A stretch of DNA of 64,000 nt, from contig NC_020504.1 of assembly GCF_000349325.1 (NCBI RefSeq), forward strand, positions 2,142,053 to 2,206,052, read 5' to 3'. This document shows, piece after piece, positions 8,364-16,342 of this stretch. The DNA comes from Streptomyces davaonensis JCM 4913. Its GTDB lineage: Bacteria; Actinomycetota; Actinomycetes; Streptomycetales; Streptomycetaceae. Below the pieces are notes generated by a model. The model worked only from the letters and a program-made list of their open reading frames with translations. It was not told where the DNA came from and searched no databases. Positions within the stretch are counted from its first letter, which is position 1, and every line of letters begins with the position of its first letter. Made by a program: the position numbers and the translations under genes.

Positions 8364-9923
8364 ATGAGAAAACGCGCAGCCGTGCTGTGCGGTGCCGCCG
8401 TCGTCATGGCCGGGTCGTTCACGGCCGTCCCCGCCGAGGCGAGCACGCCCCGTTCGGCGCCGAAGCTCACCTGGAAGGGCTGCGGGACGACCACGTATCC
8501 GACGCTCCAATGCGCTTCCCTCAAGGTGCCGCTCGATCACACGAACCCGCACGGGCAGAAGATCACGCTCGCGCTCTCCCGGGTGCCGCACACCGCGAAG
8601 AAGTTCCAGGGCCCGCTGCTGGTCAACCCCGGCGGCCCCGGCGGCAGCGGTCTCAACCTGGCCGGATTCGTCGCCAACACGCTGCCCAAGGAGGTGGCGG
8701 CGCAGTACGACGTCATCGGCTTCGACCCGCGCGGGGTCGGCAAGAGCAAGCCCGCCCTCGACTGCAAGCCCGGGTACTTCAACCCGGTGCGCCCGGACTC
8801 GGTGCCGAGCACCCCGGCGATCGAGCGGGCCAACCTCAAGCGCGCGCAGTCCTTCGCCCGGGCATGCCGAGACAAGCACGCCGATCTGCTGCCGTACATC
8901 AACACGATCAGCGCCGTGCAGGACATGGACGCGATCCGGCAGGCCGTGGGCGCCAAGCGCATCAATTACTTCGGCTACTCGTACGGCACTTATCTCGGCG
9001 CGGTCTACGCCAAGCTCTTCCCGGAGCGGGTGCGCCGCCTGGTGCTGGACTCCGTCGTCGATCCCACGGGCGTCTGGTACGAGGACAACCTCGCGCAGGA
9101 CTACGCCTTCAACGACCGCCACCTCGCCTTCATGGCGTGGGTCGCCAAGCACAACGCGACCTACAAGCTGGGCACCGACCCGGCGAAGATCGAGGACAAG
9201 TGGTACGCGATGCGGGCCGCGCTGGCGAAGAAGCCGGCCGGCGGCAAGGTGGGCGCCGCCGAGCTGGAGGACACCTTCCTGCCGGGCGGCTACTACAACG
9301 GCTACTGGCCCTTCCTGGCCGAGGCGTTCGCGGCGTACGTCGGCGACAAGAACACCGATCCGCTGGTGGAGGCGTACGAGGACTTCGCCGCCGTGGACGC
9401 GGCCGGGGACAACGGCTACAGCGTCTACACCTCGGTGCAGTGCCGAGACGCGGACTGGCCGCGCGACTGGGGGCAGTGGCGCCAGGACAACTGGGCGGTG
9501 TACGCGAAGGCTCCGTTCCTCACCTGGTCCAACGCCTGGTACAACGCTCCTTGCGCGTTCTGGCCCACCGAGACCCTGGACCCGGTGAACGTCGCCAACC
9601 ACAAGCTGCCGCCGGTGCTGCTGTTCCAGGCGACCGGGGACGCGGCCACGCCGTACCACGGCGCCGTGACGGTCCACCGGATGCTGAAGGGCTCCAGCCT
9701 GGTGGTGGAGCAGGGCGGCCAGAACCACGGCATCTCGCTGAGCGGGAACGCCTGCCTGGACAAGCACCTCGCGAAGTATCTGACCGACGGCACAGTGCCG
9801 CGCAGCGGCGGTGAGGTCGACGCGGTGTGCGACGCGCTGCCCGACCCGAAGCCGCCGGCCGCGACGTCGTCCTCCGCGTCGCGCGGCGCAACCCTGCACG
9901 GGCTGCTGGGCTTCCGCGGCTGA
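8364..9923 (+). CDS. Secreted alpha/beta hydrolase, tripeptidyl aminopeptidase (Tap/SlpD) type
   Basis: A 519-residue exported serine hydrolase. It starts with a clear signal peptide (MRKRAAVLCGAAVVMAG, cleavage probably after AEA near residue 26). The alpha/beta-hydrolase fold carries the oxyanion region NPGGPGGSG, the nucleophile elbow GYSYGTYLG, a late Asp (QATGDAATPYHGA) and a His near residue 455 (GGQNHG), that is a full catalytic triad. Together with the C-terminal TAP-like domain this matches the streptomycete tripeptidyl aminopeptidase/SlpD-SlpE family, which cleaves short peptides from protein N-termini outside the cell. GGGAGG precedes the ATG. The gene stands alone; two perfect palindromes lie in its upstream region. 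Confidence 0.9.
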   Translation: MRKRAAVLCGAAVVMAGSFTAVPAEASTPRSAPKLTWKGCGTTTYPTLQCASLKVPLDHTNPHGQKITLALSRVPHTAKKFQGPLLVNPGGPGGSGLNLAGFVANTLPKEVAAQYDVIGFDPRGVGKSKPALDCKPGYFNPVRPDSVPSTPAIERANLKRAQSFARACRDKHADLLPYINTISAVQDMDAIRQAVGAKRINYFGYSYGTYLGAVYAKLFPERVRRLVLDSVVDPTGVWYEDNLAQDYAFNDRHLAFMAWVAKHNATYKLGTDPAKIEDKWYAMRAALAKKPAGGKVGAAELEDTFLPGGYYNGYWPFLAEAFAAYVGDKNTDPLVEAYEDFAAVDAAGDNGYSVYTSVQCRDADWPRDWGQWRQDNWAVYAKAPFLTWSNAWYNAPCAFWPTETLDPVNVANHKLPPVLLFQATGDAATPYHGAVTVHRMLKGSSLVVEQGGQNHGISLSGNACLDKHLAKYLTDGTVPRSGGEVDAVCDALPDPKPPAATSSSASRGATLHGLLGFRG

Positions 9924-9973
9924 ACGCACCCTCGGGGGCGGGGACTGTCAGACCCATGGTCCACCATGGACGC

Positions 9974-10372
9974 ATGAGCGACCTGACAAGGATCCCCGCC
10001 CCCGAAGGGGTGGCCCCCGCCCAGCAGTACAGCCATGTGGTCATCGGCACCGGCCGCTTCGTGGCCGTCGCCGGCCAGCTGCCGCTGGACGAGAAGGGCG
10101 AGTTGGTGGGGCCGGACGACCCCGCCGCCCAGGCCCGTCAGGTCTTCGAGAACCTCCGACGCTGTCTGGCCGCCGCCGGGGCGACCTTCGAGGACGTCGT
10201 CAAACTCACCTTCTTCGTCACGGACATGGCGGACCTGCCCGCGATCCGCGCGGCCCGTGCCGAGCACATACCCGACGACCGGCTGCCCGCGGCGTCGGCC
10301 GTCCAGGTGGCGGGCCTGGTCCGGCCCGAGTTCCGGATGGAGATCGAGGCGTTCGCGGTGGTGGCCGAGTGA
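9974..10372 (+). CDS. RidA family (YjgF/UK114) protein
   Basis: A 132-residue member of the RidA family, shown by FVAVAGQLPLD, the central helix region with FENLRRCLAAAGATFEDVVKL and the late FRMEIEAFAVV. RidA proteins hydrolyse reactive enamine/imine intermediates released by PLP enzymes. The canonical substrate-binding arginine would lie in the segment around R-P-E near the C-terminus (LVRPEFRME). No ribosome binding site precedes the ATG; an in-frame ATG at 9956 has GACTGT at a leaderless-promoter position and is an alternative start. The GNAT gene follows with a GTGA overlap, so the two are translationally coupled. Confidence 0.85.
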   Translation: MSDLTRIPAPEGVAPAQQYSHVVIGTGRFVAVAGQLPLDEKGELVGPDDPAAQARQVFENLRRCLAAAGATFEDVVKLTFFVTDMADLPAIRAARAEHIPDDRLPAASAVQVAGLVRPEFRMEIEAFAVVAE

Positions 10373-10896
10373 GCGCGATCCGGGTGCGGGACATGGTGTA
10401 CGCCGACTGCGACCGGGTCGCCGAGATACGCATCGGCGGCTGGCGTACCGCTTACCGGGGCCTGATGCCGCAGAGTCACCTCGACGCGCTGAGCGTCGCG
10501 GAGGACGCCGAGCGCCGCCGCGCCCGGTTCATCGACCTCGCCGACAGTGTGGTGAACCTGATCGCCGAGCGGGACGGCACCACAACGGGCTGGGCCTGCC
10601 ACGGCCCCTACCGCGAGGGCGACACCCGGACCGGGGACGCCGAGCTGTACGCGATCTATGTCGACCCCGCCCACTACTGCGACGGCATCGGCCACGCCCT
10701 CCTGGAGGAGTCCGTACGCCGCTGCTCGGCCGCCGGTCACGCCCGGATGTTCCTGTGGGTGCTGAAGGAGAACACCGGTGCCCGCCGCTTCTACGAGCGG
10801 GCCGGTTTCCGCCCGGACGGCGCCGAGGAGCCCTTCGAGGTGGACGGGGTGGCGGTACCGGAGGTGCGGTACGTCAGAGAACTCATCGCTGCCTAG
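10369..10896 (+). CDS. GNAT family N-acetyltransferase
   Basis: A 175-residue acetyltransferase. The GNAT fold is shown by the N-terminal RVRDMVYADCDRVAEIR, the strand LYAIYVDPAHYCDGIGHALL (acetyl-CoA pyrophosphate loop, here DGIGHAL in place of the usual RGxGxA), and the C-terminal LWVLKENTGARRFYERAGF. The acceptor is unknown; the arrangement resembles RimI/PhnO-like small-molecule or protein acetylases. The GTG start overlaps the RidA stop codon as GTGA and has no separate ribosome binding site. The 3' end overlaps the convergent HEAT-repeat gene by 14 bases. Confidence 0.87.
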   Translation: MSAIRVRDMVYADCDRVAEIRIGGWRTAYRGLMPQSHLDALSVAEDAERRRARFIDLADSVVNLIAERDGTTTGWACHGPYREGDTRTGDAELYAIYVDPAHYCDGIGHALLEESVRRCSAAGHARMFLWVLKENTGARRFYERAGFRPDGAEEPFEVDGVAVPEVRYVRELIAA

Positions 10897-11458
10897 GGAT
10901 CCGCGCCAGCGCGTGCACCGCCGCCTCCGCCAGGGCCGGATGGGCCAGTGCCTCGCTCAGGACGGTTCGGGCGCGGGCGTCGCCGAGGGTGCCGAGGCCC
11001 TCGACGCAGGCGAGCGCCACCCGGCGATAGGGGTCGTGCGGGCGCAGCCGCCGCTCCAGGGTGGTGATCAGCGCGGGGACGGCCTCGGGGGCCCGCAGCT
11101 CCACCAGCAGACGGACCGGGTGCAGGGCGTAGGCGACCCGCAGTTCGTTGGTGGCCAGGGCGGCCGCCGCTCGGGCGGTGCGCGGGTCGCCGAGCCGGGC
11201 CAGGGCGTGGGCCGCGGACGCGCAGCGCTGTGGGTCGCGGTGGTTCAGCAGCAGGACGAGGGACTCGAACGCCCGCCGGTCGCCCGCGAGTCCGAGCCGG
11301 AACGCGGCCAGCTCACGTGCCCACAGCGACTGCCCCGGCGCGATCAGCGCCTCGGCCAGCTCGTCGAGATCCCCGGCCGCCAGCAGCCGCTCGAACCCGG
11401 CGCCGCCGCCGGACTCCCGCCGTAAGCGCTCCGTGAGTGATCGCAACTCTTCGTCCAT
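10883..11458 (-). CDS. HEAT-repeat protein
   Basis: A 191-residue alpha-solenoid protein. Repeating helix pairs with alanine/leucine-rich pattern and D-P at repeat turns (HRDPQRCASAAHALARLGDPRTARAAAAL, then further units) fit four to five HEAT/PBS-lyase-type repeats. No catalytic residue is expected; such proteins act as protein-binding scaffolds, for example toward phycobilin-like or kinase partners, but no partner is visible here. It overlaps the convergent GNAT gene at the 3' end by 14 bases. Confidence 0.75.
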   Translation of the reverse strand: MDEELRSLTERLRRESGGGAGFERLLAAGDLDELAEALIAPGQSLWARELAAFRLGLAGDRRAFESLVLLLNHRDPQRCASAAHALARLGDPRTARAAAALATNELRVAYALHPVRLLVELRAPEAVPALITTLERRLRPHDPYRRVALACVEGLGTLGDARARTVLSEALAHPALAEAAVHALARIPRQR

Positions 11459-11846
11459 GGCATCGACCCTAGGGGCGGCCGGGTCGGCACGGGACCTACA
11501 TCACAAAGCCGGTGAAGGACGAGGACTGGCGCGCTCGTTACCCGCCGGTTAAGCTCAGACGAGCGAGATACCCCCTCGCGATGGACCCACGGTGGCCTGG
11601 TGACGCAGCCACTGCGGGAGAAGTCGGTTCGGTGCCTCAGGTACCGCAGTACGCCTCGGCCACGGGACAGGGCCGGTCGGCCATCACCGTTCACCGGACG
11701 TGTGCACGTCCGCGTCGACGGCACCGGGCGTGTGCGCTTGCAGCCCGGACCACACCCGCATCCCGCATTCCCTTCCGCACCCGGTGCGCCCCCTCGGCGC
11801 ACCCGGGCGCGTTCCCAGTCGTCACCCTCATTTCTGGAGTCCCGCG
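11459..11846. promoter_or_regulatory. Intergenic region with candidate operator TTACCCGCCGGTTAA
   Basis: A 388-base divergent gap between the HEAT-repeat gene and the hydroxyacyl-CoA dehydrogenase gene without a credible ORF. At 11538-11552 TTACCCGCCGGTTAA is a near-perfect palindrome (TTA-N-CCG-N-CGG-N-TAA), a size and shape typical of TetR-type operators. The remaining 290 bases form a long GC-rich leader in which I see no known riboswitch; the dehydrogenase start has TGGAG seven bases upstream. Confidence 0.45.
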
Positions 11847-13652
11847 ATGGCCACTCCCCTGTCCGACACCCCTCAGTCCTCGATCCGGACCGTCGCCGTC
11901 GTCGGCCTCGGCACCATGGGCACCGGCATCGCCGAGGTGCTCGCCAAGGCCGGCCGCGAGGTCATCGGCATCGACGTCTGCGACGCCGCGGCCGCCCAGT
12001 CGCTCGCCGCCCTGGAGGCCTCGACGGCCCGCGCCGTGGAGCGCGGCAAGCTCACCGAGCAGGACCGCACCGCCGCCCTCGCCCGGATCCGCACCGCCAC
12101 CGACCTGGCCGCGGCGGCCGACGCCGACCTGGTCATCGAGGTGGCGCCGGAGTCGTACGAGATCAAGCAGCAGATCTTCCGGGCGCTGGACGGCATCGTG
12201 CGGCCCGAGACGATCCTGGCGACGGGGACCAACGCGCTCTCCGTCACCCGGCTCGCCGCCGACTCGGCGCGCCCCGAGCGGGTGCTGGGCCTGCACTTCT
12301 TCAACCCGGCCCCGGCGATGCGCCTGGTCGAGGTGGTCTCCTCGGTGCTGACCGCGCCCGCGGCCGTCACGGCGGTCACCAACCTGGCCCTCGACCTCGG
12401 CAAGGAGCCCGTCGCGGTGGGCGACCGGCCCGGCTTCGTCGCCGACGGACTGCTCTTCGGCTACCTCAACCAGGCCGCCGCGATGTACGAGGCCAAGTAC
12501 GCCTCCCGGGAGGACATCGACGCCGCGATGCGGCTCGGCTGCGGACTGCCCATGGGCCCGCTCGCCCTGCTCGACCTCATCGGCATCGACACCGCGCGCA
12601 CCGTCCTGGACGCCATGTACGCCGAGTCCCGCGACCGGCTGCACGCCCCCGCGCCGATCCTCAAGCAGCTCAGCGAGGCGGGCCTGACGGGCCGTAAGTC
12701 GGGCCGCGGCTTCTACTCCTACGAGGCCCCGGGCAGCTCGGTCGTCGTGCGGGACGCGCTGACGCCGCTGGAGGGCGAGACCCTGGCCCAGGGCCGCGAG
12801 GTCCGCTCCGTCGGTGTCGCGGGCTCCGGCACCATGGCCTCCGGCATCGCCGAGGTCTTCGCCAAGGCCGGTTACGAGGTCGTCCTCGCCGCCCGCAGCG
12901 AGGAGAAGGCGCAGGCCGCACGGGCCCGGATCGGCAAGTCGCTGGCCCGCTCCGTCGACAAGGGCCGGATGACCGCCGAGGCCGCCGCGCGCACCCTGGA
13001 CCTGATCACCCCGGCGGGCTCCTACGACGCCTTCGCCGAGGTCGACCTGGCCGTCGAGGCGGTCGCCGAGGACCTGGAGATCAAGCAGCAGCTGTTCGCC
13101 ACGCTGGACAAGGTGTGCAAGCCGGGCGCGGTGCTGGCCACCACGACCTCCTCGCTGCCCGTCGTCGCCTGCGCCCGTGCCACCTCGCGTCCGCAGGACG
13201 TGATCGGCATGCACTTCTTCAACCCGGCGCCGGCCATGAAGCTGGTCGAGGTCGTCCGCACCGTCCTGACCGCCGACGACGTCCACGCCACCGTCCGCGA
13301 GGTCTGCGGACGGATCAGGAAGCACGCCGTGGACTGCGGCGACCGGGCCGGATTCATCGTGAACGCCCTGCTGTTCCCGTACCTGAACAACGCGATCAAG
13401 ATGGTGCAGGAGCACTACGCCACCCTCGACGACATCGACGCGGCGATGAAGCTCGGCGGCGGCTACCCGATGGGCCCGTTCGAGCTGCTCGACGTGGTCG
13501 GTCTCGATGTCTCGCTGGCCATCGAGAAGGTCCTGCACCGCGAGTTCCGAGACCCGGGTCTGGCCCCGGCGCCGCTGCTGGAGCACCTGGTGGCCGCGGG
13601 CTGCCTCGGCCGCAAGACCGGCCGGGGTTTCCGCGAATATGCCCGCCGGTGA
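11847..13652 (+). CDS. Duplicated 3-hydroxyacyl-CoA (3-hydroxybutyryl-CoA) dehydrogenase
   Basis: A 601-residue protein made of two head-to-tail copies of the single-domain dehydrogenase (each about 290 residues; usual length 280-290). Each copy has an NAD(P) Rossmann motif (VGLGTMGTG; AGSGTMASG), the catalytic-histidine segment HFFNPAPAM and the C-terminal helical dimerisation domain (GFVADGL...; GFIVNAL...). Both copies look catalytically intact. It would reduce acetoacetyl-CoA to 3-hydroxybutyryl-CoA (or the reverse), the entry step before crotonyl-CoA, which suits its place next to ccr. ATG at 11847 is supported by CTGGAG upstream. The TetR gene follows after 136 bases. Confidence 0.9.
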   Translation: MATPLSDTPQSSIRTVAVVGLGTMGTGIAEVLAKAGREVIGIDVCDAAAAQSLAALEASTARAVERGKLTEQDRTAALARIRTATDLAAAADADLVIEVAPESYEIKQQIFRALDGIVRPETILATGTNALSVTRLAADSARPERVLGLHFFNPAPAMRLVEVVSSVLTAPAAVTAVTNLALDLGKEPVAVGDRPGFVADGLLFGYLNQAAAMYEAKYASREDIDAAMRLGCGLPMGPLALLDLIGIDTARTVLDAMYAESRDRLHAPAPILKQLSEAGLTGRKSGRGFYSYEAPGSSVVVRDALTPLEGETLAQGREVRSVGVAGSGTMASGIAEVFAKAGYEVVLAARSEEKAQAARARIGKSLARSVDKGRMTAEAAARTLDLITPAGSYDAFAEVDLAVEAVAEDLEIKQQLFATLDKVCKPGAVLATTTSSLPVVACARATSRPQDVIGMHFFNPAPAMKLVEVVRTVLTADDVHATVREVCGRIRKHAVDCGDRAGFIVNALLFPYLNNAIKMVQEHYATLDDIDAAMKLGGGYPMGPFELLDVVGLDVSLAIEKVLHREFRDPGLAPAPLLEHLVAAGCLGRKTGRGFREYARR

Positions 13653-13750
13653 CCGTCCCGGCGACTGGTTCCGCGTAGGCGAGGACTGGGGCGGACTGCT
13701 CGACCCCGCGGCCGTTCCCCCGCCCGTCCAGGGCGGGGGAACCCCGGGAC

Positions 13751-13782
13751 CTGCGCACCATCCTGCGCAGATGCAGTACGTT
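13751..13782 (+). promoter_or_regulatory. Leaderless promoter of the TetR gene with palindromic operator
   Basis: CTGCGCA-N6-TGCGCAG (13751-13770) is a perfect 7-6-7 inverted repeat. It ends seven bases before TACGTT (13777-13782), a -10 hexamer lying exactly at -12 to -7 of the TetR ATG. The operator therefore covers the -35/spacer region, the expected place for autorepression. Confidence 0.65.
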
Positions 13783-13788
13783 CGGGTC

Positions 13789-14598
13789 ATGTCCCAGCCC
13801 GCCAAGTCCTCACGTACACCAGCCACGCCCGACGCGCCGGAGAGTGCCGCAGGCACGCGTGCGGCCGCCCAGCGGCTCAAGATGCGCCGAGAACTGGCGG
13901 CCGCGGCGATGGACCTGTTCGCCACGAAGGGGTACGAGGCGACGACCGTCGACGAGATCGCGGCCCAGGCCGGGGTCGCCCGCCGCACCTTCTTCCGCCA
14001 CTTCCGCTCCAAGGAAGAGGCGATCTTCCCCGATCACGACGACACCCTGATCCGGGCCGAGGCGGTGCTCAACGCCGCCCCCGCGCACGAGCATCCGCTC
14101 GACACGGTGTGCCGCGGCATCAAGGAAGTCATGCGGATGTACGCGGCCCGCCCGGAGATCTCGGTCGCCCGCTACAAGCTCACGCGCGAGGTGCCCACCC
14201 TGCGCGAGGCCGAGATCGCTTCGGTCGCCCGCTACGAGCGCCTCTTCACCCGTTATCTCCTCGGCCACTTCGACGAGCACGCGCACGACGACGACGCCAA
14301 CGACGACCCGCTGCTGGCGGAGGTCGCCGCCTCCGCCGTGGTCACCGCCCACAACCACGTACTGCGCCGGTGGCTGCGGGCGGGCGGCCAGGGTGATGTG
14401 GAGACCCAGCTGGACCACGCCTTCGCGATCGTCCGCAAGACCTTCGGCACCGGTATCGGCGCCGGCCGTACGCCGCAGCCCCAGCCGGCCGCGGCGACGG
14501 TCTCCACCCAGGGCGAGGTGCTGGTGACGGTCGCCCGCACGGACGCACCGCTGGATCAGGTCATGCGGACCATCGAGGAGGCGCTCAAGGAGCGCTGA
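13789..14598 (+). CDS. TetR-family regulator of the ethylmalonyl-CoA genes (probable)
   Basis: A 269-residue regulator. The N-terminal DNA-binding domain has the TetR signature AMDLFATKGYEATTVDEIAAQAGVARRTFFRHF (helix-turn-helix near residues 50-75), followed by an all-helical ligand domain and a 50-residue Pro/Ala-rich tail ending in a short domain. The ATG at 13789 has no ribosome binding site but an ideal leaderless -10 hexamer. Placed between the hydroxybutyryl-CoA dehydrogenase and ccr, it probably senses an acyl-CoA or related metabolite and controls these genes and itself; this is inferred from position and the adjacent operator. A terminator follows, separating it from ccr. Confidence 0.88.
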   Translation: MSQPAKSSRTPATPDAPESAAGTRAAAQRLKMRRELAAAAMDLFATKGYEATTVDEIAAQAGVARRTFFRHFRSKEEAIFPDHDDTLIRAEAVLNAAPAHEHPLDTVCRGIKEVMRMYAARPEISVARYKLTREVPTLREAEIASVARYERLFTRYLLGHFDEHAHDDDANDDPLLAEVAASAVVTAHNHVLRRWLRAGGQGDVETQLDHAFAIVRKTFGTGIGAGRTPQPQPAAATVSTQGEVLVTVARTDAPLDQVMRTIEEALKER

Positions 14599-14630
14599 GA
14601 CGTCCGCGAGGGCACTTCGCCACTGTGATG

Positions 14631-14657
14631 ACGGCCACCCCACGGGGTGGCCGTTTT
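14631..14657 (+). terminator. Rho-independent terminator after the TetR gene
   Basis: ACGGCCACCCC and GGGGTGGCCGT form an 11-bp perfect inverted repeat followed by TTTT, 32 bases after the TetR stop. It separates the regulator from the ccr transcript. Confidence 0.85.
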
Positions 14658-14988
14658 GGCATGTCAGAGCAGGTTTTCCGGCGCTTTTCAGCGGGCGTTC
14701 GATCGATCATCGCTCATTTGTTACGTAAAGATTTCACCTGAGAGCAACTTCTGGCACTCAGTGCCTTGCGGGCTGACACGCGGTGTCATACGTTCAAGGT
14801 GTCCGGCCTGTCCCGACGAGCCCAACGGCTCGCGCGCCGGACGCCTGCGTCACAGGCAACCTCCCGCGCCACAAAGCGCTGCCGATCAGCACCACCCCGC
14901 CGAACCGACGGCAACCACACACCCTCAGCAGCACCGACGTAACCCTCAGCGTCCCTCCCTCAGGACGCGTATCGCCGGAGGCATCACC
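14658..14988 (+). promoter_or_regulatory. ccr operon upstream region with three palindromes
   Basis: A gene-free 331-base region. Its first part is unusually AT-rich and holds TTACGTAA (14721-14728), GGCACTCAGTGCC (14753-14765, 6-1-6) and TGACACGCGGTGTCA (14774-14788, perfect 6-3-6). These are candidate operators for the ccr-mcd operon; none equals the CTGCGCA repeat of the TetR gene. The remaining 200 bases form a GC-rich leader; GGAGG lies eight bases before the ccr GTG. Confidence 0.5.
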
Positions 14989-16332
14989 GTGACCGTGAAG
15001 GACATCCTGGACGCGATCCAGTCGCCCGACTCCACGTCGGCCGACTTCGCCGCTCTGCCGCTCCCCGAGTCGTACCGCGCGATCACCGTGCACAAGGACG
15101 AGACGGAGATGTTCGCCGGGCTCGAGACCCGCGACAAGGACCCCCGCAAGTCGATCCACCTGGACGACGTGCCCCTGCCGGAACTCGGCCCGGGCGAGGC
15201 CCTGGTCGCCGTCATGGCCTCCTCCGTCAACTACAACTCGGTGTGGACCTCGATCTTCGAGCCGCTGCCGACCTTCGGCTTCCTGGAGCGCTACGGCAAG
15301 CTCTCCGAGCTCACCAAGCGCCATGACCTGCCGTACCACATCATCGGCTCCGACCTCTCGGGCGTCGTGCTGCGCACCGGTCCGGGCGTCAACGCCTGGA
15401 AGCCCGGTGACGAGGTCGTCGCGCACTGTCTGTCGGTGGAGCTGGAGTCCTCCGACGGCCACAACGACACCATGCTCGACCCCGAGCAGCGGATCTGGGG
15501 CTTCGAGACCAACTTCGGCGGCCTCGCCGAGATCGCGCTGGTCAAGTCCAACCAGCTGATGCCGAAGCCCGGCCACCTCAGCTGGGAGGAGGCCGCCGCT
15601 CCGGGCCTGGTCAACTCCACCGCCTACCGCCAGCTGGTCTCCCGCAACGGCGCCAGCATGAAGCAGGGCGACAACGTGCTCATCTGGGGCGCGAGCGGTG
15701 GACTCGGCTCCTACGCCACCCAGTTCGCGCTGGCCGGCGGCGCCAACCCGATCTGTGTGGTGAGCAGCCCGCAGAAGGCGGAGATCTGCAAGGCGATGGG
15801 CGCCGAGGCGATCATCGACCGCAACGCCGAGGGCTACAAGTTCTGGAAGGACGAGAACACCCAGGACCCGCGCGAGTGGAAGCGCTTCGGCAAGCGCATC
15901 CGTGAGCTCACCGGCGGCGAGGACGTCGACATCGTCTTCGAGCACCCCGGCCGCGAGACCTTCGGCGCCTCGGTCTACGTCACCCGCAAGGGCGGCACGA
16001 TCGTCACCTGCGCCTCGACCTCCGGTTACAACCACGAGTACGACAACCGCTATCTGTGGATGTCCCTGAAGCGGATCATCGGCTCGCACTTCGCCAACTA
16101 CCGCGAGGCCTGGGAGGCCAACCGGCTGGTCGCGAAGGGCAAGATCCACCCGACGCTGTCGAAGGTCTACTCCCTGGAGGAGACCGGCCAGGCCGCGTTC
16201 GACGTGCACCGCAACCTCCACCAGGGCAAGGTCGGCGTGCTGTGCCTGGCCCCCGAGGAGGGCCAGGGCGTGCGCGACGAGGAGCTGCGCGCCAAGCACA
16301 TCGACGCCATCAACCGCTTCCGCAACATCTGA
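14989..16332 (+). CDS. ccr: Crotonyl-CoA carboxylase/reductase
   Basis: A 447-residue medium-chain dehydrogenase/reductase that reduces crotonyl-CoA with NADPH and carboxylates it to (2S)-ethylmalonyl-CoA, the key step of the ethylmalonyl-CoA pathway and also a supplier of polyketide extender units. Length and the opening VTVKDILDAIQSPDS are those of streptomycete Ccr. The NADPH motif is WGASGGLGSYATQ near residue 236; the segment SSVNYNSVW and the EHPGRETFGASVYV block are family hallmarks. The GTG start has GGAGG eight bases upstream. First gene of a five-gene operon. Confidence 0.96.
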   Translation: MTVKDILDAIQSPDSTSADFAALPLPESYRAITVHKDETEMFAGLETRDKDPRKSIHLDDVPLPELGPGEALVAVMASSVNYNSVWTSIFEPLPTFGFLERYGKLSELTKRHDLPYHIIGSDLSGVVLRTGPGVNAWKPGDEVVAHCLSVELESSDGHNDTMLDPEQRIWGFETNFGGLAEIALVKSNQLMPKPGHLSWEEAAAPGLVNSTAYRQLVSRNGASMKQGDNVLIWGASGGLGSYATQFALAGGANPICVVSSPQKAEICKAMGAEAIIDRNAEGYKFWKDENTQDPREWKRFGKRIRELTGGEDVDIVFEHPGRETFGASVYVTRKGGTIVTCASTSGYNHEYDNRYLWMSLKRIIGSHFANYREAWEANRLVAKGKIHPTLSKVYSLEETGQAAFDVHRNLHQGKVGVLCLAPEEGQGVRDEELRAKHIDAINRFRNI

Positions 16333-16342
16333 GGGCCCCATC

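Noticed and set aside
8079..9929. 616-codon minus-strand frame opposite the secreted peptidase
   Set aside because: Composition is that of an antisense shadow; the plus strand has a signal peptide and a complete serine-hydrolase triad.
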